NCBI RefSeq assembly: GCF_014055025.1
Contig: NZ_CP059571.1
Location: forward strand, 1,798,001 to 1,862,000
Reading direction: 5' to 3'
Source of the DNA: Neisseria bacilliformis
GTDB taxonomy: Bacteria > Pseudomonadota > Gammaproteobacteria > Burkholderiales > Neisseriaceae
DNA: 64,000 bases
Position 1 is the first letter of the stretch; every line of letters starts with the position of its first letter. Positions 27,152-36,448 of this stretch are shown one piece after another. A model generated the notes under the pieces. The model was not told the DNA's origin. It worked only from the letters and a program-made list of their open reading frames with translations, and searched no databases. The translations under genes were made by a program, and so were the position numbers.

Positions 27152-28072
27152 TCAGTCGGTAAGCGTGCCTTTGGTGGAGGGCATCCTGCCGCTCATGCGC
27201 GGGTCGGATTCCACGGCCATGCGCAGGGCGCGGCCGAAGGCTTTGAACACGGTTTCGGCCTGGTGGTGGGCGTTGTCGCCGCTGAGGTTGTCGATGTGCA
27301 GGGTCATCATGCTGTGGTTGACGATGCCGTGGAAGAATTCGCCGAACAGATCCACGTCGAATCTGCCGATCCAGGCGCGGACGAAGTTGACGTTGTACAC
27401 GAGGCCGGGGCGGCCGGAGAGGTCGAGGACGACGCGGCTGAGGGCTTCGTCGAGCGGGACGTAGGCGTGGCCGTAGCGGCGGATGCCGGTTTTGTCGCCC
27501 AGTGCCTGTTTCAGTGCCTGGCCGAGGGTGATGCCGATGTCTTCTACGGTGTGGTGGTCGTCGATGTGGATGTCGCCTTTGCAGGTGATGTCCAAATCGA
27601 TGAGGCCGTGGCGGGCGATTTGGTCGAGCATGTGTTCGAGGAAGGGCACGCCGGTGTCGAAGCGGCCTTGGCCGGTGCCGTCGAGGTTCAGGGTGATGGT
27701 GATCTGGGTTTCGCTGGTGTTGCGGGTAACGGTTACGCAGCGGCCGCCCTGCTGCGGCACGAAGGGGACGGGCAGGGGCGCGGCGGTGTGCTGCGCGGCT
27801 TCGGGCGCGGGGGTTTCGGCTTTCGGGGCGCGTTCGGTGTGTTTCCTGTCCATCCAGCCTTTGGGTTTGCCCATGCCTTCTTCGAGTTTGGCAGCCAGCA
27901 CGTTGGAGATGCCGCGCCCGTTTTCGGGGTTTTTGTCGAGACGGTTTTTGAGCTGGTGCAGCGAGGCAGGGTTTTTGTAGCCGCAGGCGCGGGAGAGTTT
28001 GGACACGTTGCCGGCCTCTTTGACCAGGCGCAGGAAGTTTTCGGTGCGGACGGCTTTTTTGTCTGTGGCCAT
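27152..28072 (-). CDS. hisB: imidazoleglycerol-phosphate dehydratase with neisserial N-terminal extension
   Basis: 306 aa, about 100 residues longer than a stand-alone HisB. Residues about 110-306 are the dehydratase, which makes imidazole acetol phosphate in histidine synthesis; Mn-binding motifs include [45 protein letters not shown] and NAHHQAET. Residues 1-75 form an extra helical domain ([20 protein letters not shown]) that looks like a helix-turn-helix, and then an Ala/Pro-rich linker. Neisserial HisB proteins share this extension, so it is not an assembly error. It lies 37 bp downstream of hisC. Confidence 0.93.
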   Translation of the reverse strand: MATDKKAVRTENFLRLVKEAGNVSKLSRACGYKNPASLHQLKNRLDKNPENGRGISNVLAAKLEEGMGKPKGWMDRKHTERAPKAETPAPEAAQHTAAPLPVPFVPQQGGRCVTVTRNTSETQITITLNLDGTGQGRFDTGVPFLEHMLDQIARHGLIDLDITCKGDIHIDDHHTVEDIGITLGQALKQALGDKTGIRRYGHAYVPLDEALSRVVLDLSGRPGLVYNVNFVRAWIGRFDVDLFGEFFHGIVNHSMMTLHIDNLSGDNAHHQAETVFKAFGRALRMAVESDPRMSGRMPSTKGTLTD

Positions 28073-28109
28073 GATGGTTGATTCCTTTCGGGAAGCGTTT
28101 GAAAAAGTT

Positions 28110-29177
28110 TTAAAAAACGGTTTTTAACACGGCAAGCACCTGCCGGTTTTGCTCGGGCGTGCCGACGGTGAAGCGCAGGCAGCCTTCCAAAAGCGGATGT
28201 GCGCCGTGCAGTTTTTTGATCAGGATGCCGTTTGCTTTGAGTGTGTCGAACACCGAAGCGGCATCGGGCACGCGCGCGGTGAGGAAATTGGCCTCGCTGG
28301 GGAAGACGCGCACGCCGGGCAGCGCGGCCAGCTCTTGCGCCAGCCGGGCGCGTTCGTGTTTCAAAATGTCGATTTTTTCCGCCACCCAGCCGTAATGGCG
28401 CAGGGCGAATTTGGCGGCGGCAAGGCTGAGCTGGTTCATATTGTAGGGCGGCACGATTTTCGCCAGCTCGGCCGCCAGCGCGGAATGGCAGCAGGCGTAG
28501 CCCAGCCGCAGGCCGGCGAAGCCGATTTTGCTCAATGTGCGCAGCACCACCAGTTTTTCCGCGCCGCCCGCCTGCGGCAGGAAGCTGCCGCCGCTGAACG
28601 CGCCGTAGGCTTCGTCGACCACCACCACGCCCGGCGCGGCGTCGATCACCGCCTGCACGTCTTCGCGGGAAAACGGCACGCCGGTGGGGTTGTTCGGGCA
28701 GGCGAGAAACACCAGCGCGGGGCGGTGGGTTTCGATGGCGGCCAGCATGGCATCCAAATTCAGCGTGAAATCGGGGTTCAGCGGCACGCCGACATATTCC
28801 ATGCCGAACAGCGCGGCGTTGTGGCGGTACATCACAAAGCCGGGCTCGGGGGCGAGCATCTTCGCGCCGGGCTTGGCCAGCAGCATGGTCAGAAGCTGGA
28901 TCAGTTCGTCCGAGCCGTTGCCCAGCACAATCCGCGCCGCTTCGGGGATATCGAAGGTGGCGCGCAGCAACGGCTGCAAACCGCAGGCGGCGGGGTTGGG
29001 ATAGCGGTTGATTTGCGCCTCCGCCAGCTCGGCTGCCAGCTCGCGGCGCAGGTCTTCGGGAAAGCGGTAGGGCAGCTCCATGGCGTCGAGTTTGACGAAG
29101 GAAGCGGGCACGTCGGCCACGGCATAGGCCGCCATGTTTCTGATATTTTCTCGGACAAGATTTTGTATTGCGTCCAT
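28110..29177 (-). CDS. hisC: histidinol-phosphate aminotransferase
   Basis: 355 aa. A PLP fold-type I aminotransferase that converts imidazole acetol phosphate and glutamate to histidinol phosphate. Motifs: [11 protein letters not shown] (about 86-97), PNNPTG (161-166), DEAY (188-191) and the PLP lysine K217 in [15 protein letters not shown]. It is the first gene of a hisC-hisB pair. Confidence 0.94.
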   Translation of the reverse strand: MDAIQNLVRENIRNMAAYAVADVPASFVKLDAMELPYRFPEDLRRELAAELAEAQINRYPNPAACGLQPLLRATFDIPEAARIVLGNGSDELIQLLTMLLAKPGAKMLAPEPGFVMYRHNAALFGMEYVGVPLNPDFTLNLDAMLAAIETHRPALVFLACPNNPTGVPFSREDVQAVIDAAPGVVVVDEAYGAFSGGSFLPQAGGAEKLVVLRTLSKIGFAGLRLGYACCHSALAAELAKIVPPYNMNQLSLAAAKFALRHYGWVAEKIDILKHERARLAQELAALPGVRVFPSEANFLTARVPDAASVFDTLKANGILIKKLHGAHPLLEGCLRFTVGTPEQNRQVLAVLKTVF

Positions 29178-29487
29178 GCTTGGCTGTTTCCTTTATCGGA
29201 CATGCCGTTTTTGTTTTGGCAAAGCGGCATGCTTTATATAAATACATTGGGGAAATTCATAAAACCATCTGCCGTATTATACATAAACACAGGGAATATA
29301 CTGCAATATTTACCTGTTTTCCCATTACTCATGCCGGCATACGGTATCAAATCGTGGTTTTTATATATAGGAACAACACGAAAATACCCGTTTTACCGTC
29401 TACACCCTACCTCATAAACGGCTTTATTGTTGTCGGCACGAGCATTTGTTTTATTTGTCTCACAGCCAAACATCAGAAAATGCCGTC

Positions 29488-29584
29488 ATTCCCGCGCAAG
29501 CGGGAATCTTGGCTGAGTTTGAATAAATTTTGAAGAAACAAACCCTTGCTAAAATTCCGACAAGATTCCCGCCTGCGCGGGAAT
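29488..29584. repeat. neisserial intergenic mosaic element: RS unit flanked by two dRS3
   Basis: Two 20-bp dRS3 repeats of the form ATTCCC-N8-GGGAAT lie at 29488-29507 and 29565-29584, with about 57 bp between them. This matches the dRS3-RS-dRS3 organisation known from pathogenic Neisseria, where dRS3 also serves as a filamentous-prophage target. Confidence 0.8.
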
Positions 29585-29622
29585 GACGCTGTTGAGAGGC
29601 ATCCAAGCTGGCGCAGAGGTTT

Positions 29623-29665
29623 AAGGCCGTCTGAAAACCCGTTTTGCAGGTTTTCAGACGGCCTT
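29623..29665. terminator. DUS hairpin, receptor gene terminator
   Basis: AAGGCCGTCTGAAAACC and its complement, 26 bp beyond the stop of the minus-strand receptor gene. Confidence 0.7.
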
Positions 29666-29691
29666 TTTGTCGCGCATCGTTCACGAGCGCG

Positions 29692-32600
29692 TTAGAATTT
29701 CCCAGTAAATCCGAATGTTACCGCCCGTCCCGGCGCGGGGATGGGGACGTTGGACATCGGGTCGAGGTAGTAGCGGTTGGTGAGGTTGGTGATGCCGAAG
29801 TTCAGGCCGAAGCGTTTGCCGACTTGGTATTTGGCGTACATGTCGAATACCAGCGCGGCGCGCCAGTGGTAGGGGCGGCCGCTGGCTTCGAGGATGCGCG
29901 CCAGACCCTGCGCGGCCAGCTCGTCCTGCTGTTTGGTGCTAACGGTGCTGTGGTAGGTGCCGCGCATGCCCATTTCCAGGCGGTTGTTGAAGCGGCGAGT
30001 GCCGACATCGAGATTGAGCGAGTATTTCGGCTGCATGCTCTGGTAAAAGCGGGTTGCGCCGAAGCCGCCGTCGATGCATTCGGGGATGCGGTTGTTGTAG
30101 ATGTCGTAGTTCCACGCCGTTGTTTTGTCGCAGGTGCGCTGTTTGAGGCGGTAATTCGCGCCGAAGGAGGCAAACCATCTGCCGCTGTCGATGCGGCTTT
30201 GCAGCTCGATGCCGGCGGTTTGTTTTTTGTCGTATTGGACAAGGTTTTTGTTTTCGCTGATGTCGATGGCGTTTTTGATGGTGTTGTTGTAGTAGGTCAG
30301 CCGCACATCGCCTGCTTTGAGCCGTTTGCTGTACGGAGCGAAGTTAAAGGCATAGCCGATTTCCCAGTTGGTGCTGCGCTCGGGTTTGAGGTGGAATTCG
30401 GTGTTGTAGGGATCAAATAGGTTGACGTTGGTGGTGGTGGCCTCGTAGATGCTGGGGAAGCGGGTGGCTTGGGCAAAGCGCAGGAACAGGCGGCCGTTGT
30501 CGGTCAAATCGTAGCTGACGGCCAGCATCGGCGACCAGGCGTGCGCTTTGAGGTGTTTGGGCGTCGGCCAGATTTCTTCTTCGGTTTCGGGTTTCTTTCT
30601 GACCGGAGAAGCATTGCGCGCCTGATAAGGCAAATTTTTTGTTTCCAAGTAATTCGCATCTCTTCCGTGATAATGCTCGGCCATACCGTTCAGATATTTG
30701 AAATAGCTCTCTTTTAACCCCTGAGGATTATCGATTCTTTCGTCAAATTGTTCCTTGCGAAATATTGGGCCTTGATACTGGCCGTTGACATAGGGTGCGT
30801 AGGCAAATTTCAGGCGGTAAACGGCACCATCCAACTTATCATACGGTGATCGGTTTCCGTTGGGATCAGTAATTAAAATATCATCGTAGTTTGTGAAGTT
30901 GGTTACGCCGTCTACCGAGTTGTATTCGTAACCGTATTTATTCCTAAACTGATCGATCAGTCTGTTCAATTCATCGATATCCGAACCATTGTGTGCACCC
31001 TGGATTCGGCGTACATCGTCGGCTTCTTCCCTGTTGGCAATAAGTTCGTAGTAGGGAAGTTTCGTACCAATGATATAGCCCTCACCCTGTCCGCCCTGCA
31101 TATCGGAAGAATAAAACGGGTTTTTCTTTTCCCGCCGCGCCTTAGCCAGCGCGTCGTCGTATGCCCAGAATTTGTCGTAGCGCACGCCTGCCTGAATGTT
31201 CAGACGGCCGGTCGGCTGCCAGTCGAACACCACGCCGCCGCCCCATTCGTGGCGGCGGCCGGCACGCGGGCCGGCAATGGCAGTGGCGGTGCTGACTGCG
31301 CCGATGATGTTGTAGAAGTCGTTGTCGTTATTGGAAATCTGCGTGCTTTCGTCCAGTTTTTCATGCTGGATATTGGCCGATACGGTCATGCTCAGATTGT
31401 CGGTGAGACGGAAGCGGTTGCTGATGTCCGCGCCAAGACGGGTAGCGCGGGTGTATTGTTCCGAACCCGATCGGACACGGTATGCGCCGGGAATCGGCGG
31501 GTCTTCCTTTTTCGGCTCTTCTTTGGGCACATCCGCGCAAGTCATGCCGAAGCGGCGCAGCTCTTCCGGCGTTTCGTGGCGGATATGGCAGGCAACCCAG
31601 TTGTCGTAGTTGTTGTCGGCAAGACCGACATTCAATTCGGGGCCGCCGCTCTGATGGCGGCTGCTGTCGGTGCGGGTGCGCCAGATATTGGCCTGCAAAT
31701 CTATCCAGCGGCTGTTTTCCGGCTTCCATTCATAGCCGATTTTGTGGCTTTTGCTTTGGATGCGAGAATCCAGCCCCTGAATCGGATAATAGCTTGGCTG
31801 CTGGCCGACAAAATTGTATGCGTTGCTGAAACCGAGCACCAGCGCATTGTAAAACGGGTTGTTTTCGCCGAAACGCACGCGGGTGCGCAGGTAGCTGAGG
31901 CTGACTTTCTGATTGTCGGGCAGATGCCAGTTGTTTTTCAGCAGCAGGCTTTTGCTTTCGACATTGGTGTTGAACACCTCTTCGCCCGGCCGGTAGAGCT
32001 TGGCCATATTGGGAATCATCGTGCCCGATGTATTGCCGAAATCGGCATAGTCGGAATCGTAAACGGGGTTGTAGAGATAGCCGCCCGCACCACGCTTGCC
32101 GGAGAAATAATTGCCCTTTTTACGATCGCTGTATGCAATCAGGCCGTCTGCAAGACTGGTTTTAAAGGCTGTGGCTATCATCCCCGATCGGTCGCCCTTG
32201 AAATCGGATAATTTATGGGTGCGGCTGCTCGGAGTTACATAATTGGTAAAGGTCAACGCCCGATAACGTTCACCCGTGCTTTCCACTCCGCCCGCAGGAC
32301 CGTCTGCAATCGGATGGCCGGGAATGGTTCGGTAATCTTCCCAACCCAAATATTTCAAATTATCCACGCGCGGCTTGGCGGTATTGTCGGAAAAGCTGCC
32401 CTTGATTTGCACGCCCCATTTGTCGCCTTCGGGCACAATATCGTCGGCCTCAATGGTGGAAATCGCCACCGAGCCGCCCACGCCCGATTTCACGCCCCGC
32501 GTCATGGCGGGGCTTTTTTCCACGGCAATGCTGCGGAACAGGGCGGGATCGACATAATTTCTATCGGCCGTGCCGTAGTTGTTCATCCACACATCCACGG

Positions 32601-32982
32601 TTTGTTCCGTGCCGTCGATGGTAACGGGGATGCGGCCTTTGCCGGAAATGCCGCGTATGCTGGGTGTGATCGCGCTGCCCGCGTTGCGGGTATTCATGTT
32701 GTACACGCCGTTCAAGCCTTTGAGGATGTCGCCCGCCGCATCGGTTTGGTAGCGTTCGAGATACTCCTTGCCCAGATAGGCGTTGGACACGTTTTTGCGG
32801 AACTGCTGCGCCTCGCCTTTTTCATCGGTTTTCAGCCGCCTGCCGCGCACGGTGATGGCATCGAGCGCGTTGCTTTCGGACGGTTTTTGCGGGGGGGAGG
32901 CTTCATCCGCCGCCCACAATTCGGGTGCGCAGAAAAGCAGGCCGAGACAGGCGGCCAGGATTTTGGGTTTGCTGTTGTTCAT
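29692..32982 (-). CDS. TonB-dependent receptor, hemophilin-receptor (HphR)-like by context
   Basis: 1096 aa, large for the family. Signal peptide 1-24 (LGLLFCAPELWAA), a TonB-box-like segment (DAITVRGRR), a plug domain (ILKGLNGVYNMNTRNAGSAI, then SIRGISGKGRIPVTIDGTEQ) and a long 22-strand barrel ending in GRAVTFGFTGKF with a terminal Phe. The barrel has long loops with paired cysteines (CHIRHE...CADVP and CDKTTAW...CIDGG). It would import heme or iron across the outer membrane with TonB energy. It is divergent from the secreted hemophilin-like gene at 33537, with Slam next, the arrangement of hemophilin (type XI secretion) loci. The ligand is inferred from that context. Confidence 0.85.
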   Translation of the reverse strand: MNNSKPKILAACLGLLFCAPELWAADEASPPQKPSESNALDAITVRGRRLKTDEKGEAQQFRKNVSNAYLGKEYLERYQTDAAGDILKGLNGVYNMNTRNAGSAITPSIRGISGKGRIPVTIDGTEQTVDVWMNNYGTADRNYVDPALFRSIAVEKSPAMTRGVKSGVGGSVAISTIEADDIVPEGDKWGVQIKGSFSDNTAKPRVDNLKYLGWEDYRTIPGHPIADGPAGGVESTGERYRALTFTNYVTPSSRTHKLSDFKGDRSGMIATAFKTSLADGLIAYSDRKKGNYFSGKRGAGGYLYNPVYDSDYADFGNTSGTMIPNMAKLYRPGEEVFNTNVESKSLLLKNNWHLPDNQKVSLSYLRTRVRFGENNPFYNALVLGFSNAYNFVGQQPSYYPIQGLDSRIQSKSHKIGYEWKPENSRWIDLQANIWRTRTDSSRHQSGGPELNVGLADNNYDNWVACHIRHETPEELRRFGMTCADVPKEEPKKEDPPIPGAYRVRSGSEQYTRATRLGADISNRFRLTDNLSMTVSANIQHEKLDESTQISNNDNDFYNIIGAVSTATAIAGPRAGRRHEWGGGVVFDWQPTGRLNIQAGVRYDKFWAYDDALAKARREKKNPFYSSDMQGGQGEGYIIGTKLPYYELIANREEADDVRRIQGAHNGSDIDELNRLIDQFRNKYGYEYNSVDGVTNFTNYDDILITDPNGNRSPYDKLDGAVYRLKFAYAPYVNGQYQGPIFRKEQFDERIDNPQGLKESYFKYLNGMAEHYHGRDANYLETKNLPYQARNASPVRKKPETEEEIWPTPKHLKAHAWSPMLAVSYDLTDNGRLFLRFAQATRFPSIYEATTTNVNLFDPYNTEFHLKPERSTNWEIGYAFNFAPYSKRLKAGDVRLTYYNNTIKNAIDISENKNLVQYDKKQTAGIELQSRIDSGRWFASFGANYRLKQRTCDKTTAWNYDIYNNRIPECIDGGFGATRFYQSMQPKYSLNLDVGTRRFNNRLEMGMRGTYHSTVSTKQQDELAAQGLARILEASGRPYHWRAALVFDMYAKYQVGKRFGLNFGITNLTNRYYLDPMSNVPIPAPGRAVTFGFTGKF

Positions 32983-33536
32983 TTTTGCTCCTTGGTTTTA
33001 TTGGGGTTTGGCCTTTGCGGCCGGATTTCGGAGCGGTTTGTGTTTTGGGATTCGTAGAAAATAAAACCGTTCTGCGACGGCTGGGGCAGATAGTACGGTA
33101 TTTGCAAAGATTTGATAAGGGCAAGTGGCTTTCTTTACATTTGGGTCGTCTGAAAACGGTTTTCCCCGATTGGAATACACAGACTTTCTTACCTGCGCTC
33201 ATATATATCGTAAATCATAATTTTCACTTTCATATTATTTTTCAATGACAAACCTTCACATAAAATTTTTTTGAAAAAATGCTTGCAAATCCGAAAAAGC
33301 GGGATTATTATCCGCATCCATAAATCCGACAGCAGCGGCGGCTTATCGCAACACTGCCGGAAACACCGTCGGAATTCACAAATTTTACCCCGCCAAAACA
33401 AAATAAGGCCGTCTGAAAAAAGCGGCCAATCTTCGGAAACACAAATCTGCCGCAAGTTTTGCGCCCCGCGCAAAAAACGCAGGCTGGTTTTGACAACAGC
33501 CTTTTTCTGTATTTTTTACGTAAAAGGAAATCTACT
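32983..33536. promoter_or_regulatory. divergent control region of the hemophilin locus
   Basis: 554 bp without a credible gene between the divergent receptor and hemophilin-like genes. It is AT-rich around 33200-33310. A promoter-like pair for the plus strand sits at 33283-33311. Single DUS occur at about 33147 (AT-rich, GGGTCGTCTGAAAACGG variant) and 33405. I looked for a 19-bp Fur box and found no convincing match. Confidence 0.5.
33283..33311 (+). promoter_or_regulatory. candidate sigma70 promoter of the hemophilin-slam genes
   Basis: TTGCAA (33283-33288), a 17-bp spacer, then TATTAT (33306-33311). This leaves a leader of more than 200 bases before the ATG at 33537. Confidence 0.45.
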
Positions 33537-34463
33537 ATGAATCCCCAAATCAAATTATTGGCCGCAACCCTGGCTCTGACTTCATCCGCTTTTGCAATGG
33601 CAGTGGGCGGCGAATCGTCAAATCCGAACTTGGTAAATACCAGCAAGGAATCAACTGCCATCCCGTTTGGCGCAGGAAAAGCCGCTTTGCAGATTAACAA
33701 CAGTTCTATCCGTATCAATATCGGTGATGGTCCGGTCAAACACATCAACAAAAAATACGGCGGTAAAGCCATTAACGGCAATAACTTTACCGCCAATGTG
33801 CAAGGTGCAAACTTCAAGAATTATCTGACTGTTAAAGATGTCAATCCCGTAGCCGGATTCTTTAAAAACGACACCTTGGGTCAGATTTGGTATGAAAAAC
33901 GGGCGCAAAATATTGATGTCTATTCCGTACGCCAGCTTGGTGATCCGTTCCTGCCCATTGCTCCGAAATTCGGCGGCTTGGTGATCGGCCAAGTAAAAAA
34001 CCTCTCTGACGGCAGCGGCGTATATTTCGGCGAATGGGCGCCGCGTAAATCTGGGGCAGTCGTCAAAGAAAGCACTGACCTGAATCTGAAAGACAATAAC
34101 CATACCGTTTGGTACGCAGGCGACAATCCGACCGGCAGCACCAAAGGTTTGGCCAATGTTACCTATGATGTGGTCGGTATCAACCAGCATGTTCCGGGTC
34201 AGAACGACTTCTATCGCGGCAAAGTAACCGCTAAGTTCGGCACAGCAAAAGAAGGCAGTATGAGCGGCGCAATTACCCGTGGCAGCGACAGTTTGAGCTT
34301 TAACAAAGCTGTGATTACCAACAACGACGGCAAATTCGCCGATGCTTCGCAAGGCATGAGCGGCCAGTTCTTCGGCAAAGGCGCGGAAGCGATGGCCGGT
34401 ATCGCCACACGCGGCACAAACGACCGCAAAGACGATGTGGCCTTCGGCGGCCGCAAGCAGTAA
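33537..34463 (+). CDS. secreted hemophilin-like heme-binding protein (T11SS cargo)
   Basis: 308 aa from the ATG at 33537 with an AAAAGGAAA ribosome site. Signal peptide 1-20 (LALTSSAFA) is cut by signal peptidase I, not II: there is no lipobox and no cysteine anywhere in the protein. The N-terminal half would be the ligand-binding handle, with histidines H69, H189 and H218 as the only candidates for heme ligands. The C-terminal third has the TbpB-like small-barrel theme, with repeated Gly-rich strands and GQFFGKGAEAMAGIA at 277-291, which resembles the GxFxGxxAxExxG signature of Slam substrates. The slam gene follows and a TonB receptor diverges upstream. I infer a soluble hemophore like HphA or hemophilin; heme itself is not proven. 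Confidence 0.75.
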   Translation: MNPQIKLLAATLALTSSAFAMAVGGESSNPNLVNTSKESTAIPFGAGKAALQINNSSIRINIGDGPVKHINKKYGGKAINGNNFTANVQGANFKNYLTVKDVNPVAGFFKNDTLGQIWYEKRAQNIDVYSVRQLGDPFLPIAPKFGGLVIGQVKNLSDGSGVYFGEWAPRKSGAVVKESTDLNLKDNNHTVWYAGDNPTGSTKGLANVTYDVVGINQHVPGQNDFYRGKVTAKFGTAKEGSMSGAITRGSDSLSFNKAVITNNDGKFADASQGMSGQFFGKGAEAMAGIATRGTNDRKDDVAFGGRKQ

Positions 34464-34534
34464 GGCCGTCTGAAAACGGTTAGATGTTTCAAGAACTCCT
34501 TTTAAAGTTAAAGATTGAAAAATGCCAAAGCCAA

Positions 34535-34561
34535 GGGGAAACCGGATAATCCGGTTTCCCC
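34535..34561 (+). promoter_or_regulatory. perfect hairpin just upstream of slam
   Basis: GGGGAAACCGGAT, one base, then the exact complement ATCCGGTTTCCCC. It ends 18 bp before the slam ATG and lacks a T-run, so it may act as an RNA processing or attenuation element that lowers slam relative to its cargo, rather than as a full terminator. Confidence 0.6.
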
Positions 34562-34579
34562 CGCTTATTTGGAGCGACG

Positions 34580-36061
34580 ATGAAAAAATATGCCCTGCTG
34601 CCCGCCCTGCTCTTGTCTGCCGCCGCCTTTGCCGACGACGACGACACCCGCCTGCTGCTCGACAACGCGCGTTTCCAAATGCGCCAGCAGCAGGCCGAAG
34701 CCTTTTCAGAGTGCGAAGCCTCCCGCCCTCGGGACTGCCTCTCCGACAGCGGCAGCATCGAAATCGACGGCGAAACCTATCTCGTGCCGAACACCGCCAA
34801 CGATTTGAAACTGGGCATTTACTACGCAATCGACGGCAGGCAGTGGGGCAAAGTGCGCGAATTCCTCCAACGCTACCGCAACTTGTCCGACCACAAGCCG
34901 CAACTGGTCTTGATGGCCGAAGGCTTGCTGGCGCGCTCGGAGGGCAAAACCGCCGCCGCGCTGGAAAAAATGCAGGCCGCACATGAAACCGCACCCGAGG
35001 ATGTGCGGATCAACTTGGAACTGGCGCGGCTCTACGGCGAGGACAACCAAACCCGCGAATCGCAGGCGCAGTTTGAACAAGTCGTAAAAACAGACATCCC
35101 GCCCGAAACCCGCGAAATGGTGCAGGGCTATCTTGCCGCGCTCGACCGCCGCCGCCGCTGGCACGGCAGCCTCAGCATCGGCGGCGGCTACAACGACAAC
35201 ATCAACCAGGGCAATGGCAAGCGCGAATGCGTCGGCATGTTTATGGGGCAGTGTTTCAGCTACCGCAGCCTGCCCGAGCCGGTCGGCTCGGCGTTTTGGC
35301 AGTACAGCGCGGTTGCCGCCAAAAAAATCCCCCTGCGCGGCCACCACAACCTGCTGCTGCGCGGCCTCTCCTACGGCACCAAATACCGCCGCGACGACAC
35401 CCAGTCCGAACCGCCCGAGCCGTACAGCGAAAACACCGCCGCGCTGTATGCGGGCTACGAATACACCGATGCCCGCAACGATTTCACCCTTACCCCCTAT
35501 TTCGAGCACTACTATCGCGGCAGCCGCAGCCGTTACCGCGCATGGGGCGCGGAAGCGGGCTGGGAGCGCAATCTCAACGCCAAATGGTCGCTCAACGCCC
35601 GCGCCGAAGGCCGCCGCGTCAAATACCTCGAACAGGAGCGGCAGTATTACAGCGACTACACGCTTTACACCGGCGGCGTGGGGCTGGGCTACACCTTTTC
35701 AGACGGCCTCGGCCTTTACGGCGGCATCGACCTCACCCGCCGCAAATATCCCTACGCCGCGTCCAGCAGCAAGGAATACACCGCCCGAATCGGCGGCTAC
35801 AAAATGTTCCAAAACGGCATCTATTTCAACGCCGCCGCCCTCTACCGCAAAAGCCGCTACGACGCGGGCAGTTACCTCACCGCAGGCGAGCCGCGCCGCG
35901 ACCGCCAAACCATCTTCACCGCCGCCCTCGGCGCATCGAAACTCTCGTTTAAAAACATCTACCCCGAGCTGCGCTTCAAACGCACCCTTGCCCGCAGCAA
36001 TTCCGATTTCTACGCCTACCGCCAAAACGAATACGCCCTGGCTTTGAAATACCGTTTTTAA
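34580..36061 (+). CDS. slam: surface lipoprotein assembly modulator (Slam)-type outer-membrane translocator
   Basis: 493 aa, typical Slam length. Signal peptide 1-18 (LPALLLSAAAFADD), a helical TPR-like periplasmic domain at about 60-190 (LGIYYAIDGRQWGKVREFL, then VRINLELARLYGEDNQ), and a C-terminal beta barrel from about 195 (WHGSLSIGGGYNDNINQG) to the terminal YALALKYRF. The barrel start motif GGGYNDNIN is characteristic of DUF560/Slam proteins. Slams move TbpB-like lipoproteins or hemophilins across the outer membrane. It is preceded by a hemophilin-like gene and probably cotranscribed with it. The AGCC/SDGL segment near 35700 encodes a DUS in frame. Confidence 0.88.
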   Translation: MKKYALLPALLLSAAAFADDDDTRLLLDNARFQMRQQQAEAFSECEASRPRDCLSDSGSIEIDGETYLVPNTANDLKLGIYYAIDGRQWGKVREFLQRYRNLSDHKPQLVLMAEGLLARSEGKTAAALEKMQAAHETAPEDVRINLELARLYGEDNQTRESQAQFEQVVKTDIPPETREMVQGYLAALDRRRRWHGSLSIGGGYNDNINQGNGKRECVGMFMGQCFSYRSLPEPVGSAFWQYSAVAAKKIPLRGHHNLLLRGLSYGTKYRRDDTQSEPPEPYSENTAALYAGYEYTDARNDFTLTPYFEHYYRGSRSRYRAWGAEAGWERNLNAKWSLNARAEGRRVKYLEQERQYYSDYTLYTGGVGLGYTFSDGLGLYGGIDLTRRKYPYAASSSKEYTARIGGYKMFQNGIYFNAAALYRKSRYDAGSYLTAGEPRRDRQTIFTAALGASKLSFKNIYPELRFKRTLARSNSDFYAYRQNEYALALKYRF

Positions 36062-36448
36062 ACACGGCAGACATGCAGGAGGCCGTCTGAAAACGCAGTT
36101 TCGGCGCAGCCAAAAACAGTTTTCAGACGGCCTCTGTTGTTTAACCGCAGGCCGGATTCCCGAATCCGACGTTTTCCCGCAAGGGGAAAATCCCGCCGCA
36201 ACGGCAATGTCGGATACAAGTATCCGACCTACGACTGTCGTGTAGGCAGGGTGTGTTGCCCCAAGGCGGCGCACGTGTTCTCTGCCGCATCACCAATCCC
36301 GCTGCCCGCGTCCCGAAAAACCGCGTGCGTGGCTGCGCCACACACCCTACGGAAGATTCGGCTGCCCCCGCCGCACCATAGAAACAGGCCGTCTGAAAAC
36401 CCGTTTTACGGATTTTCAGACGGCCTGTTTGTGCCCGAACGGGCGGGT
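36062..36448. repeat. gene-free stretch of palindromes and DUS hairpins between convergent slam and fetA
   Basis: Contains DUS hairpins at 36080-36133 and 36386-36426 (terminators of slam and fetA), a TCGGATACAAGTATCCGA palindrome at about 36210-36229, and two GTGTGTxGC-type palindromes at about 36241-36272 and 36321-36352. No gene seen. Confidence 0.7.

Larger units (their letters stand above)
29178..29691. other. gene-free AT-rich stretch with NIME and DUS hairpin
   Basis: 29178-29480 is notably AT-rich compared with its surroundings and holds the likely hisC promoter; no gene is credible there. Then come a dRS3-flanked element (29488-29584) and a DUS hairpin (29623-29665). Confidence 0.6.

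Noticed and set aside
32983-33536. A Fur-box operator in the hemophilin control region
   Set aside because: AT-rich sequence is present, but no stretch fits the GATAATGATAATCATTATC consensus well enough. A matrix scan would be needed.
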